Of a DNA stretch of 64,000 nt, positions 47,209 to 56,365 are shown in pieces. The stretch spans positions 248,001 to 312,000 of the forward strand of contig NZ_CANMBB010000003.1 of the NCBI RefSeq assembly GCF_947495965.1, given 5' to 3'. Below the pieces are notes generated by a model, which ran no database searches, had not been told where the DNA came from, and was given only the letters and a program-made list of their open reading frames with translations. Source of the DNA: an uncultured Maribacter sp. Lineage in GTDB: Bacteria; Bacteroidota; Bacteroidia; Flavobacteriales; Flavobacteriaceae. The translations under genes were made by a program, and so were the position numbers. Position 1 is the first letter of the stretch, and every line of letters starts with the position of its first letter.

Positions 47209-48435
47209 ATGAAAAAAACAATATTATTTTTATGTTTACTAATTTCTTTTCAGAATTGCAGTGAAATTACAAATCTTGAAGAAGAAGAGGAACAGGAAAA
47301 AGAGCTAAAAGAACAGGAACTGGAAGATACCTCTGGGCTGCCTTTTAAAGTAAAATGGTCTATAAATAGAACCGAACAGCAAATACAACACGCTTTTAAA
47401 AGTTTTCTTCATGTATCAGACCATGGTTTATATTATTATAATCCCGTAGGAGAAAATGGATTCTTAAGACTTAATAAGGAAAATGGCGCAAGCTTATGGA
47501 ATTTAAAAGACGAAACTTCTGTTCCTCCTTATGCTCTTAAAAAAATTGGAAATTATTTATGGGTATTAGCTCTTGATATAAACGACCCCACAATTTTAAA
47601 AATAAACCCTGAAAATGGCTCTGTATTATTCTCGAAAAAATCAGGTGTATATCCTTCAATAGCATCTAACAACTCTTGGTTTGGATTAAGAAAAAAATCT
47701 ACCGCGCTATATAATATGGAACTAGAAACAGGAAATGATATTGCCGTTTGCGATGAATTTAGGGTTGATAATATTAGAAATTTTCTTGTTAAAGAGGATA
47801 AATTAGTCTTAATGGATGTTAGAAGAGGCTCGAGAAGCCTACTCTCTATAAACCCAAATACTTGCGGTATTTTTTGGGAAATTCAAGAAGGGGATGAAGC
47901 AAACTACGGACACCTAAACTATTTTTCATTCGCAGTAGATTTAGGTTCCAAAATTTTAAGCACAGGTGCAAGTTATTTTATTATTCGCTCTCCCAATACT
48001 GGTGAAGCTGAGTTTAAATTTCCATTAGATGCTGCTAATAATCTTAAAATAACACATATGCTTCATGACAAAAATAAAAGTGTCTTATTTTTTCATGATA
48101 CTATTACCGGAAAAGTATTTGCTTTTAATTGGTTCACTAAAACTATCATTTGGGAATCTAAAATACAAAGTAGAGAAGTTGGCCAATTATTCTTAGTATC
48201 TAATAGATTGTTTTTGTATAGTAAAAACAACAATCTATATGAGCTTAACACAGAAAATGGTACTACCATTTCTGAAAAAGAAATAAAGGTGCTACTCCCT
48301 TTTGAAATTGCTACTGTTTCTTATGCAGTTAATAGATTAGAAGATGGTTATGGTGAAGAATATTTTAGAATATTTGGTGATGAAATTTACTATACTACAG
48401 AAAAAAGCACCGTAGTATCTGCAAGACTAGAATAA
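47209..48435 (+). CDS. PQQ-like beta-propeller lipoprotein
   Basis: A 408-residue lipoprotein. The signal MKKTILFLCLLISFQNC ends at Cys17 and is followed by a Glu-rich linker (EEEEEQEKELKEQELE), then blades of a PQQ-like/BamB-type beta-propeller (LNKENGASLWNLKD, LKINPENGSVLFSKKSG, INPNTCGIFWEIQEGDE, WFTKTIIWESKIQ). Such propellers scaffold envelope proteins; BamB is one example. ATG at 47209 is favoured because it starts the signal peptide. It ends the cassette and converges on a DUF922 gene. Confidence 0.75.
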   Translation: MKKTILFLCLLISFQNCSEITNLEEEEEQEKELKEQELEDTSGLPFKVKWSINRTEQQIQHAFKSFLHVSDHGLYYYNPVGENGFLRLNKENGASLWNLKDETSVPPYALKKIGNYLWVLALDINDPTILKINPENGSVLFSKKSGVYPSIASNNSWFGLRKKSTALYNMELETGNDIAVCDEFRVDNIRNFLVKEDKLVLMDVRRGSRSLLSINPNTCGIFWEIQEGDEANYGHLNYFSFAVDLGSKILSTGASYFIIRSPNTGEAEFKFPLDAANNLKITHMLHDKNKSVLFFHDTITGKVFAFNWFTKTIIWESKIQSREVGQLFLVSNRLFLYSKNNNLYELNTENGTTISEKEIKVLLPFEIATVSYAVNRLEDGYGEEYFRIFGDEIYYTTEKSTVVSARLE

Positions 48436-48437
48436 AA

Positions 48438-48962
48438 CTACTTCAAAACCTCTCTTATTTTTTTATTCCAACGTAACTGTTCTTCTAAGTCTCTAGAAAA
48501 ATTAGTTTCTTTATCATAAAGGTTTTGATAATCATTAAGCTCATTCATAACCACATTATAGATAAACTTTACTTCTTTTTTTAGGCTACCATGAGTAAAG
48601 CTTGTAGTGTCTAGTTTTTTCTTTAATTTTCGAGCATAAAGTTCTGAAATATCAAAATGTAATTGCTCATGGCTCAAAATAAGAGAATCGCACAATGAAG
48701 GGTTGTACCAAGATTTTTCAGGATAAAAATAAGCACTAACAGTAAAACTTACTTTTAGTTCTCCCCTTATTTTCTGAGCAGAATACTTATAGGTAACACC
48801 ACTTGCGGTTGTAGCAGCTGCTCTACTGAGTACAGGAACCTTTCCTTTAAAATCTTTCCAGTTTAACTTATCTTGTGCTTTCCATAGTATTGTAGAATAC
48901 TCTTGTGCACTTACTATAGATACACTAAAAAGTAATAAAATAAAAAATCTTAGTGTACCCAA
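48438..48962 (-). CDS. DUF922 secreted Zn-protease-like protein (TTG start)
   Basis: A 174-residue secreted protein with signal MGTLRFFILLLFSVSIVSAQ and a DUF922-like domain. The HEQLH motif in LILSHEQLHFDISELYARK (about residue 98) is the HExxH pattern of zinc proteases, and TASGVTYKYSAQ and SLKKEVKFIYNVVMNELND flank it. The only start compatible with the signal peptide is TTG at 48962, since the codon before it is a stop in frame. It follows the LysM-binding protein gene by 25 bases, in the guaA operon direction. Activity not shown. Confidence 0.7.
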   Translation of the reverse strand: MGTLRFFILLLFSVSIVSAQEYSTILWKAQDKLNWKDFKGKVPVLSRAAATTASGVTYKYSAQKIRGELKVSFTVSAYFYPEKSWYNPSLCDSLILSHEQLHFDISELYARKLKKKLDTTSFTHGSLKKEVKFIYNVVMNELNDYQNLYDKETNFSRDLEEQLRWNKKIREVLK

Positions 48963-48987
48963 TTAAATATGTTGTTTTTATTTCAAA

Positions 48988-51159
48988 CTATTCCTCTTCC
49001 TTAATTTGTTTTATTCGCATATCATCATAACTCATGATATAAGATACATTGTTATAATAGCCTTGGTTTCCTTTCTTAATATAATTAAAACCATTACCAT
49101 TATACTCTGTAGACCCAATAACCTTCGAAACTGCAAATAAATCATTCTTATAGGCTAATTTTAACAATATATCATACGTTAAATCAAATCCTCTTACCGC
49201 ATATTTATCTGGAGTATCTCCAAATCTTTTTCTATACTGTTTTACAAAAGAATTATTGGACACTTCTTTATAAGCAGAAGGATATGTAAAATTCAAATTA
49301 GATAAATGTACATTAGAAATAACATCATTTTCAAATCCTTTATTCCTATTTGTAGTAAACATTTTTACTATTACATCTTTTGTATTTATTGAATTTAAAA
49401 TAGAGCTTACACTAGATATTAATTTAGGGTTAGCAGTTTCTACAAACACCCAGTTTACCGTCTCTTGTGAAAATAATGCTGTAAGCTTTTCTATATTAAT
49501 TGCAACATTTTTCTTTTCCTCTTTTATTTCAACAATTTTAGCTTCTGGAAATCTTGCTACTATTTTACCTTCTATAGGTTTATTATCACCATCTGCTATT
49601 ATAATTATATTTTCATCTTCAACTTTACTTTCTAAGTAAGTAAGCATACGCTCTCTCTGAATTTCATCAGAAGGATAAGAAAAGAAAACATTATTATGTC
49701 CCATATTGTTTTTAACAGGAAAAGGTGCTACTACTGGAACATTTCTTCTATTAGCCTGGCTACAAACCTCCTTTAAAGAAGCTCCATCTATAGGGCCAAT
49801 AACTGCAGAATAGTCTCCCAAATTTTCTGCATTTAAAATATCTTTTGTTTTTTGTAAATCTAACTGATTATCAAGGGTTTTTACCTCTACTGTTACCCCT
49901 AACTTCTTTAAAGAATCTAACGCAACAAGTGCTCCAGAATATAAACCTAAGCTGTATTTTAAATCGTTTCTAGAGCTAATTTTCTTAATTGCATCTTGTT
50001 TATTAGACACATCTACCTTATCTAATCTAAAAGGTAAAAGAAATAAAATTTTGGAAGTATTACCTACAGCAATACTATCCAAAAGATTCATTTTATCTAA
50101 AACTAACGAATTCTTTACTTCAAAATCTCCAGTTTTATTTTTAGGAAGTTTTAAAACCATACCAGCTTTTAATCCATCTTTTAAATCTGGATTTAAACTT
50201 AGTAATTCTCTATAACTAACTCCTAATTTACGAGTTAAAGAAAACTCGGTTTGTTTTGGCTTTACAACATAAAAATTAAAATTATCGGTATTAACAATAC
50301 CTGTATTTACCTTTTTTTCAGGAATACGAAGAATCATTCCTTCTTTTAACCCTCCTCGTTCTTTAATCTCAGGGTTTAAATCTGTTAATTCTTTAGAGGT
50401 ATAGCCAAATTTCTTCTCTAAACTATAAAAAGTTTGTCCAGCCGGAACGGTATAAGAAGTATATAATTGCACTTGTTGTTCCCCTAAGCTACTACCAGCT
50501 ATTTTAGGAAGCTTTAGTTCACTTCCTTCAGATAAATGCGTATTATTTTTAGAAAGTCTAGGGTTTAACACTAGTAAACTATCTATAGTAATACCATACT
50601 TATGAGCTATACTCCAGCGTGTATCTTTTGCAGAAACAAGGTACGTCTCAAAATCATCCTCATTAATTTCAATTTCAGTTGGTTTTACCCTTTTATATTT
50701 AGGGATACGTAAAACCATTTTCTTTTTTAATGGAGAAGAATAAAGAGCTGGGTTATATTTTTTTATAAGTTCTTCCGTAATATGAAATCGTTTCGCAATA
50801 CCATACAATGTTTCCTTCTTACTAACTTTATAACTAGTAAATCCTATTGGTTGTTCTTGAGCAGGACTTTCTTCTTTTTTGGTAGTAGTTCTTGGTTTTG
50901 TTTTTGTTTTTACAATTTCTTGAACCTTTTGGGGATCCAAAGGAATAACTAGAATAGTACTTTTTATAAGTGGCTTATTCTTTTTTAATTCTTTATTATA
51001 AGTAAGAATATCTTCTTGCGAAACTTTATATTGTTTAGCAATAGCCTCTAAAGACTCCCCCCTTTTTACAGCATGAGTTGTAAATTTCTGAGCGCTAATA
51101 GTATTGCTTATGAAAACAAAAAGAACTGCAAAAAAAATGTTTTTAAGTATTAATTTCAT
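48988..51159 (-). CDS. Five-LysM protein with periplasmic-binding-protein domain
   Basis: A 723-residue exported protein starting MKLILKNIFFAVLFVFISNTISAQ. Five LysM domains follow (about residues 28-72, 105-152, 170-220, 230-285, 295-340), each with a motif such as GESLEAIAKQYKVSQEDIL and ending in LxLP. From about residue 380 comes a type I periplasmic-binding fold (KILFLLPFRLDKVDVSNKQD, LGLYSGALVALDSLKKLG, VPVVAPFP). This layout, peptidoglycan binding plus a ligand-sensor-like domain, is reminiscent of LpoA-type regulators of peptidoglycan synthesis. It starts three bases after guaA. Confidence 0.85.
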   Translation of the reverse strand: MKLILKNIFFAVLFVFISNTISAQKFTTHAVKRGESLEAIAKQYKVSQEDILTYNKELKKNKPLIKSTILVIPLDPQKVQEIVKTKTKPRTTTKKEESPAQEQPIGFTSYKVSKKETLYGIAKRFHITEELIKKYNPALYSSPLKKKMVLRIPKYKRVKPTEIEINEDDFETYLVSAKDTRWSIAHKYGITIDSLLVLNPRLSKNNTHLSEGSELKLPKIAGSSLGEQQVQLYTSYTVPAGQTFYSLEKKFGYTSKELTDLNPEIKERGGLKEGMILRIPEKKVNTGIVNTDNFNFYVVKPKQTEFSLTRKLGVSYRELLSLNPDLKDGLKAGMVLKLPKNKTGDFEVKNSLVLDKMNLLDSIAVGNTSKILFLLPFRLDKVDVSNKQDAIKKISSRNDLKYSLGLYSGALVALDSLKKLGVTVEVKTLDNQLDLQKTKDILNAENLGDYSAVIGPIDGASLKEVCSQANRRNVPVVAPFPVKNNMGHNNVFFSYPSDEIQRERMLTYLESKVEDENIIIIADGDNKPIEGKIVARFPEAKIVEIKEEKKNVAINIEKLTALFSQETVNWVFVETANPKLISSVSSILNSINTKDVIVKMFTTNRNKGFENDVISNVHLSNLNFTYPSAYKEVSNNSFVKQYRKRFGDTPDKYAVRGFDLTYDILLKLAYKNDLFAVSKVIGSTEYNGNGFNYIKKGNQGYYNNVSYIMSYDDMRIKQIKEEE

Positions 51160-51161
51160 AT

Positions 51162-52694
51162 TTATTCCCATTCTATAGTTGCTGGTGGTTTAGAGCTAAT
51201 ATCATAAACAACTCTGTTTACACCTCTTACTTTATTTATTATGTCGTTCGATGTTTTTTGTAAAAATTCATACGGTAAATTTACCCAATCTGCCGTCATA
51301 CCATCTGTACTTTCTACAGCACGTAAAGCTACACATTTTTCATAGGTACGCTCATCTCCCATAACACCTACACTATTTACTGGTAAAAGCATTGCTCCCG
51401 CCTGCCAAACTTTATCATACAAGCCCCATTTTTTTAATCCGTTCACAAAAATAGCATCTACTTCTTGTAAGATAGAAACTTTTTCTGGAGTTATATCTCC
51501 AAGTATACGAATTGCTAATCCAGGGCCTGGAAAAGGGTGTCTCCCTAGTAGTTCAGGGTCTATCCCCATGCTAGCACCTACTCTACGAACCTCATCTTTA
51601 AATAACATTCGTAATGGCTCTACCACATCTAACTTCATATAATCTGGTAAACCGCCTACATTATGATGACTTTTTATAGTTGCTGATGGCCCTCCAGTTG
51701 CAGATACAGATTCTATTACGTCTGGGTAAATAGTTCCTTGAGCTAACCATTTAGCATCTTCTACAAGATGAGATTCATCATCAAAAACCTCTATAAAAAC
51801 TCTTCCTATAATTTTCCTTTTCTTTTCTGGATCACTCTCCCCTGCTAGTTCATCCAAAAAGCGTGCCGAAGCATTTACTCCCTTTACATTTAGTCCCATA
51901 CCTTCGTACTGTGTTAATACACTTTGGAACTCATTTTTACGTAAAAGACCATTATCTACAAAAATACAATACAAGTTTTTTCCTATTGCTTTATGTAAAA
52001 GCACAGCTGCTACAGTAGAATCTACTCCACCAGATAACCCTAAAATTACTCTATCTTCTCCTATTTTCTCTTTTAGCTCTGAAACAGTGGTGTCTACAAA
52101 AGCATCTGGTGTCCAAGTTTGCGCTAATCCCGCTATTTTAACTAAAAAATTTTCTAGTAACAATTTACCATCTTTAGAATGGTAAACTTCTGGGTGGAAT
52201 TGGATAGCATAGGTATCTTCACCTTCAATTTTATATGCTGCATTTTCCACATCATGCGTACTTGCTAATTTCTTTGCATTTGTAGGCAACTCCTTAATTG
52301 TATCACTATGACTCATCCAAACTTGGCTGCCTTCTGATATGTTTTCTAAAAAAAGCTCATCCTTTTCTACAAAAGATAAATTTGCTCTACCATATTCTCT
52401 TGTGTTTGAAGGTGCTACATTACCACCTCCAAAATGTGCTAAATATTGCGCACCGTAACACACTGCTAAAAGCGGTTTTTTTCCTCTAATCTCAGATAGG
52501 TCTGGATGTGGAGCATCCTCTGCTCTCACCGAAAAGGGAGAACCTGAGAGTATTACCGCTTTATATCCAGAAAGGTCTTTTGGAAGGTTGTTATAAGGTT
52601 TTATTTCACAGAAAATATTTAGTTCTCTAACTCGTCTGGCGATAAGTTGTGTGTACTGAGAACCAAAATCTAGTATTAGGACGTTATTTTGCAT
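51162..52694 (-). CDS. guaA: GMP synthase (glutamine-hydrolysing)
   Basis: GuaA converts XMP to GMP. The 510-residue protein has the class I amidotransferase domain with catalytic Cys in [13 protein letters not shown] and His/Glu in FHPEVYHS, the ATP pyrophosphatase domain with PP-loop [14 protein letters not shown], and the C-terminal dimerisation domain ending in KPPATIEWE. The ATG at 52694 is preferred over TTG at 52700. Two genes for LysM-binding and DUF922 proteins follow it closely, an odd but apparently conserved operon mixture of nucleotide and envelope genes. Confidence 0.97.
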   Translation of the reverse strand: MQNNVLILDFGSQYTQLIARRVRELNIFCEIKPYNNLPKDLSGYKAVILSGSPFSVRAEDAPHPDLSEIRGKKPLLAVCYGAQYLAHFGGGNVAPSNTREYGRANLSFVEKDELFLENISEGSQVWMSHSDTIKELPTNAKKLASTHDVENAAYKIEGEDTYAIQFHPEVYHSKDGKLLLENFLVKIAGLAQTWTPDAFVDTTVSELKEKIGEDRVILGLSGGVDSTVAAVLLHKAIGKNLYCIFVDNGLLRKNEFQSVLTQYEGMGLNVKGVNASARFLDELAGESDPEKKRKIIGRVFIEVFDDESHLVEDAKWLAQGTIYPDVIESVSATGGPSATIKSHHNVGGLPDYMKLDVVEPLRMLFKDEVRRVGASMGIDPELLGRHPFPGPGLAIRILGDITPEKVSILQEVDAIFVNGLKKWGLYDKVWQAGAMLLPVNSVGVMGDERTYEKCVALRAVESTDGMTADWVNLPYEFLQKTSNDIINKVRGVNRVVYDISSKPPATIEWE

Positions 52695-52697
52695 GCG

Positions 52698-52705
52698 CAA
52701 AAATA
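52698..52705 (-). promoter_or_regulatory. -7 element directly before guaA
   Basis: TATTTTTG on the minus strand (52705-52698) ends three bases before the ATG at 52694. A transcript from it would be nearly leaderless. Confidence 0.4.
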
Positions 52706-52806
52706 GTAATTTGAAAATTTTAAGAAAGCATCTTCAAAAGATATTTATTCAAGTATTTTAAAATTTATCAAAAGAGACTTAATTAAAAAAGTTATTTATA
52801 ATAAAA

Positions 52807-52832
52807 AAAGCTTAGGAACCACCCTAAGCTTT
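52807..52832 (-). terminator. Intrinsic terminator in the region upstream of guaA
   Basis: AAAGCTTAGG (52807-52816) and CCTAAGCTTT (52823-52832) form a perfect 10-base stem followed on the minus strand by seven T residues. It lies between divergent genes with no annotated gene ending there, so it must end a short upstream transcript: a small RNA or a guaA leader. Confidence 0.75.
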
Positions 52833-52863
52833 ACATCGAAATTAAAAACCAACCTAAACACAT
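52831..52863 (-). other. Possible 10-codon leader peptide MCLGWFLISM
   Basis: ATG at 52863, ten codons, then TAA overlapping the terminator stem. It could be a leader peptide or chance; a second hairpin lies further upstream near 52880-52915. Confidence 0.25.
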
Positions 52864-52984
52864 AAAACCATAAAGATTTTATATAAAATTCTTTTTCATA
52901 GGAATTTTTATATATAACAACTGAAAAAATAAAAACCCTACTTTATGAGATTTTTCTTACCTTTATGTTAACTTAAAACATATT

Positions 52985-53530
52985 ATGACTAATCTCTATT
53001 TACAAGAAATTAAGTCTGAGCTAAAATTAGCATTAACAAAAAAAAACCATCCCCTAAAATTTTGTGTTCTTGGTACTATTGGTTCAGAAAATACTCCTCA
53101 ATTAAGAATCATTGGGCTTAGAAAGTTCACGGATGATTTTAGTTTTACTTTATATACCGATAGGCGTTCTGCCAAAATATCTCAAATAACAAAAAATAAT
53201 AATGTTAGTTTATTATTTTATCATCCTGTAAAAAAATTACAAATAAAAATTGAAGGAATTGCTAATGTTATTAGGGACTGCGGTATACTAAAAGAACAGT
53301 GGTTAAAAATAAATGAAAAAGCAAAAAGAGATTACACCACAATGTTTGCTCCAGGCAGTAAAATAGGTAGCCCTGAAGAAATAACATACCTTAAAGAAAA
53401 AAACTTTTTTTCTAGTATAGAAATAAAAGCTGAAACCATAGAATATCTAAAATTAAAAGAAACGAGCCATTTTAAAGTTCAATTTCATAAAGATATAAAT
53501 GGATGGGTTAGTGAATTTCTTGTTCCTTAA
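52985..53530 (+). CDS. Pyridoxamine 5'-phosphate oxidase-family flavin protein
   Basis: A 181-residue protein with the split-barrel FMN-binding fold of PNPOx: FCVLGTIGSENTPQLRIIGLRKFTDD at residues 22-47, LYTDRRSAKISQITKNNNVSLLFYHPVKKLQIKIEG in the middle. The arrangement matches pyridoxamine oxidase-like proteins of about 180 residues, which may use FMN or F420-like cofactors; exact substrate unknown. It lies alone, convergent with the PLP decarboxylase. Confidence 0.85.
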   Translation: MTNLYLQEIKSELKLALTKKNHPLKFCVLGTIGSENTPQLRIIGLRKFTDDFSFTLYTDRRSAKISQITKNNNVSLLFYHPVKKLQIKIEGIANVIRDCGILKEQWLKINEKAKRDYTTMFAPGSKIGSPEEITYLKEKNFFSSIEIKAETIEYLKLKETSHFKVQFHKDINGWVSEFLVP

Positions 53531-53531
53531 A

Positions 53532-54902
53532 CTACTCCATAGTTTTTAAAATAGCATTTATGTCTTCCTCTGTAGTATCTGGGTTTATAAAACAAAAACG
53601 GGATACTGTCTCAAAAGTATTTCCTACTTTCCATTTTGTTGGGGTTACAAGTGCAAAACCTTCTTTATGGTTTTTATAGGTCCAATCTCTATAATCATTA
53701 GGAGACCAACCTTTTCTCCTAAATAAAACACAGGACAAACTAGGTTCCCTAACTAATTCTACTATTGGATTTTTTGTAATTATTTCTCCAGCTAAATTAG
53801 CTAGTGCAATACCCCGTTCTACTGCAGATTTATACAAATCTGTTCCATGCATTGCTAAAGAAAACCACAGAGGCAACCCTCTTACTCTTCTTGTTAATTG
53901 AATTTGATAGTCAGATGGATTAAAACCATGAGCTCCTTCGTCTTTAAAAATATCCAAATAACTTCCTTCTTGTGAATGTGCTTCTTTTGCTAATTCTGGG
54001 TTTTTATATATTATAGCTCCACAATCATAAGGAGAAAACAACCATTTGTGAGGATCAATCGTAATACTATCTGCTTTTTCTATACCTTTAAATAAATGAC
54101 GAACAGAGTCTGCCGCTAAAGCCCCACCACCATATGCCGCATCTACATGAAACCAAAGACTTTCCTTCTCACAAATATCTGCTATTCCACTTAAATCATC
54201 TATAATTCCTGCGTTTGTTGTTCCTCCTGTAGCTACTACAGAAAAAAGCCTTTTACGATCTATAGTATCTAAACTATTTATAGCCTTTTCCAAATCATTC
54301 CTAGACATTAAATCCTCTGTAGGCACTAAAAAAACATCTACATCTATAACTTTTGCCATAGCTTTAATAGAAGAATGTGCACCAATAGAAGTTATTATTA
54401 ATCCTTTTTGATTTAAATTCTGAATGTCTTTACGCCAGTTTTCTCTAGCTGTTACCATTGCAGATAAATTAGCAGCAGTACCACCACTTGTAAACACCCC
54501 AAAAGCTTTATCAGGTAAGCCTGTTAAGGAAACCAACCACTTCATAGCTTCGTTTTCTGCAAAAATACCACCAGCTCCTTCCATCCAATAAGCGCCATGT
54601 ATACTAGATGCCGATGTAACTAGATCAAACATAATAGCTGCTCTTGTTGGTGCGGCAGGAACAAATGCTAAATGTCTAGGGTGATCTATAGGAACTGTAG
54701 CTTTAATTAAAACATCTTTAAATAAATTAAACGCATTTTCTCCCCCTATTCCTTCAGGTGTTATGGTTTCTCCTACTATTGCCCTTAATTCCTCTTCTTT
54801 TTTGGGCTTCCCAAACTCTGGATTTGTTTTTGCTATCCTATCTATAGCATACTTTACAACATCCAATGTCATTTCTACCAAACCAATATCTATATTATGC
54901 AT
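53532..54902 (-). CDS. PLP-dependent decarboxylase, group II (AADC/glutamate decarboxylase-like)
   Basis: A 456-residue fold type I PLP enzyme. The PLP lysine is Lys286 in ITIDPHKWLFSPYDCG; HVDAAYGGGALA holds the aspartate that binds the pyridine nitrogen, and SGGTAANLSAMVTARENW and GAHSSIKAMAKVIDVD are family motifs. It may decarboxylate an aromatic amino acid, glutamate or aspartate; substrate is not clear from sequence. A TAACTTTG element precedes the ATG. No downstream gene on the same strand within the group. Confidence 0.88.
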   Translation of the reverse strand: MHNIDIGLVEMTLDVVKYAIDRIAKTNPEFGKPKKEEELRAIVGETITPEGIGGENAFNLFKDVLIKATVPIDHPRHLAFVPAAPTRAAIMFDLVTSASSIHGAYWMEGAGGIFAENEAMKWLVSLTGLPDKAFGVFTSGGTAANLSAMVTARENWRKDIQNLNQKGLIITSIGAHSSIKAMAKVIDVDVFLVPTEDLMSRNDLEKAINSLDTIDRKRLFSVVATGGTTNAGIIDDLSGIADICEKESLWFHVDAAYGGGALAADSVRHLFKGIEKADSITIDPHKWLFSPYDCGAIIYKNPELAKEAHSQEGSYLDIFKDEGAHGFNPSDYQIQLTRRVRGLPLWFSLAMHGTDLYKSAVERGIALANLAGEIITKNPIVELVREPSLSCVLFRRKGWSPNDYRDWTYKNHKEGFALVTPTKWKVGNTFETVSRFCFINPDTTEEDINAILKTME

Positions 54903-54920
54903 ATTTTTAATTTAACAACT

Positions 54921-54928
54921 CAAAGTTA
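54921..54928 (-). promoter_or_regulatory. -7 element of the PLP decarboxylase gene
   Basis: TAACTTTG on the minus strand (54928-54921), 19 bases before the ATG. Confidence 0.45.
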
Positions 54929-54976
54929 CACTATTGGCTAGACCATTCCATGGGCTCACAAAAAATTAAATTGTTC

Positions 54977-56356
54977 TTAATCTAAATAAAAACTTAGATT
55001 CTTTTTTTCTTTTCCAAACTTATCAATGCTATGAACCTCTTTTGCATCTCTAGATTTTAAAGAATCTGAATTAATTTTAATCACAACACGTTGTCCTTTT
55101 TTCTCTTTAGATTTTGGCAACGTAAAATCATCTAAAGATAAAACTTCTCTTTCTGGGTTTAAAAATCTAATATTGCCTGCATAGGTAACATCTGGTAAAA
55201 CCCATTGCTTTTTCTTAAAATTGGCATTTAAATCTTCCGAAATTTGATTAAAACTATAATGTACTGATGATGGTATTTTTAAAACTTTTTCTATTGGCGT
55301 TCTTATTGTTTGCCCAAAAATTATAAAAAGAAAAAAGCCGAAACCATAGTTCACATATTTAGTAAGACCCTTTACTTTAACTAGAGATAAAAAAAGGACT
55401 ACGTATGGAATAAATAAAGGCAAGAGCCATCTGGTATGCACCTTAACTATACTCATACTTACAAATACTACCAATAAAACTATTACTTGTGCTATAAATA
55501 CGTGCTTTAACCAACTACTCTTAGCAGTTTTTAGCACAACTTTTTTTCTCCAAAAAAGAAATCCAAAAAATAAAAAAAGAGGCAGAATTAAATTAAATAT
55601 GCTATTAAAAAAAGCTAAAAAACTTGAAATTATAGGTAGAGTGTTTTCAATATCTGTATTAGTTTTTAAAGCTACACTTTTATGTAGCTCATCAACAAAA
55701 TAAGAACTAGAGAACAAGTCATAAAAGTGAGGAAAAATAAGAATCACTATTAAGACAATAGTTCCTATTATTCTTTTATTTAAAATTATTTTCTTCAAAG
55801 AATCATTAAAAGGAATAGCAAATAGTAATGCCCCTAACATTAAAAAATAATTATACTTTGTTAAGATTCCTAAACTAATTACTAACCCTAATAAAACATA
55901 GTTAAATGTAGATTTATGAGTAATTAAACGTTGTATAAAAATAAAAGTCAATACAACAGACAAACACAATAGTGATGTATGTGATAACCTTCTAAATGTA
56001 AAGTCTATAAATACCGGAAATAGGGCTAATAGAATAACCGCTAAAGCTGCTTGTTCTTTATTTTTTAAATATTGCTTTCCAAAAAAATACACACTACCTA
56101 TTGTACTACTAAATAATAAAGCTCGTAAAAATGAAAATGAAAGTTTTGTAACTCCAAACACTTTATTTACTAATATTTGTAGCCATGTATAGACGGGTGG
56201 TTGATCATCATAGGTTAATCGCCACCACTGGGAATAAAATGCCTGTTCTGCATCTTCTAACTCTAATGCAGCTTTCATGTAACTAATACAAATAATTGCT
56301 AATCCACTTAACAAAGCAAGTATTACAACCTTCTTAGACACATTATAGGTTTGCAT
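54977..56356 (-). CDS. GT39/ArnT-like membrane glycosyltransferase
   Basis: A 459-residue membrane protein with about ten hydrophobic helices. The first periplasmic loop contains LEDAEQAFYSQWW and DDQPPVYTWLQ, the acidic and (D)QPP motif of GT-C enzymes related to PMT and ArnT, which transfer sugars from polyprenyl phosphate donors. The C-terminal soluble part (about 85 residues) is a small beta-rich domain. Donor and acceptor are unknown; lipid A or a surface glycan are possibilities. It follows bshC by nine bases. Confidence 0.82.
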   Translation of the reverse strand: MQTYNVSKKVVILALLSGLAIICISYMKAALELEDAEQAFYSQWWRLTYDDQPPVYTWLQILVNKVFGVTKLSFSFLRALLFSSTIGSVYFFGKQYLKNKEQAALAVILLALFPVFIDFTFRRLSHTSLLCLSVVLTFIFIQRLITHKSTFNYVLLGLVISLGILTKYNYFLMLGALLFAIPFNDSLKKIILNKRIIGTIVLIVILIFPHFYDLFSSSYFVDELHKSVALKTNTDIENTLPIISSFLAFFNSIFNLILPLFLFFGFLFWRKKVVLKTAKSSWLKHVFIAQVIVLLVVFVSMSIVKVHTRWLLPLFIPYVVLFLSLVKVKGLTKYVNYGFGFFLFIIFGQTIRTPIEKVLKIPSSVHYSFNQISEDLNANFKKKQWVLPDVTYAGNIRFLNPEREVLSLDDFTLPKSKEKKGQRVVIKINSDSLKSRDAKEVHSIDKFGKEKKNLSFYLD

Positions 56357-56365
56357 TTTTTACTA

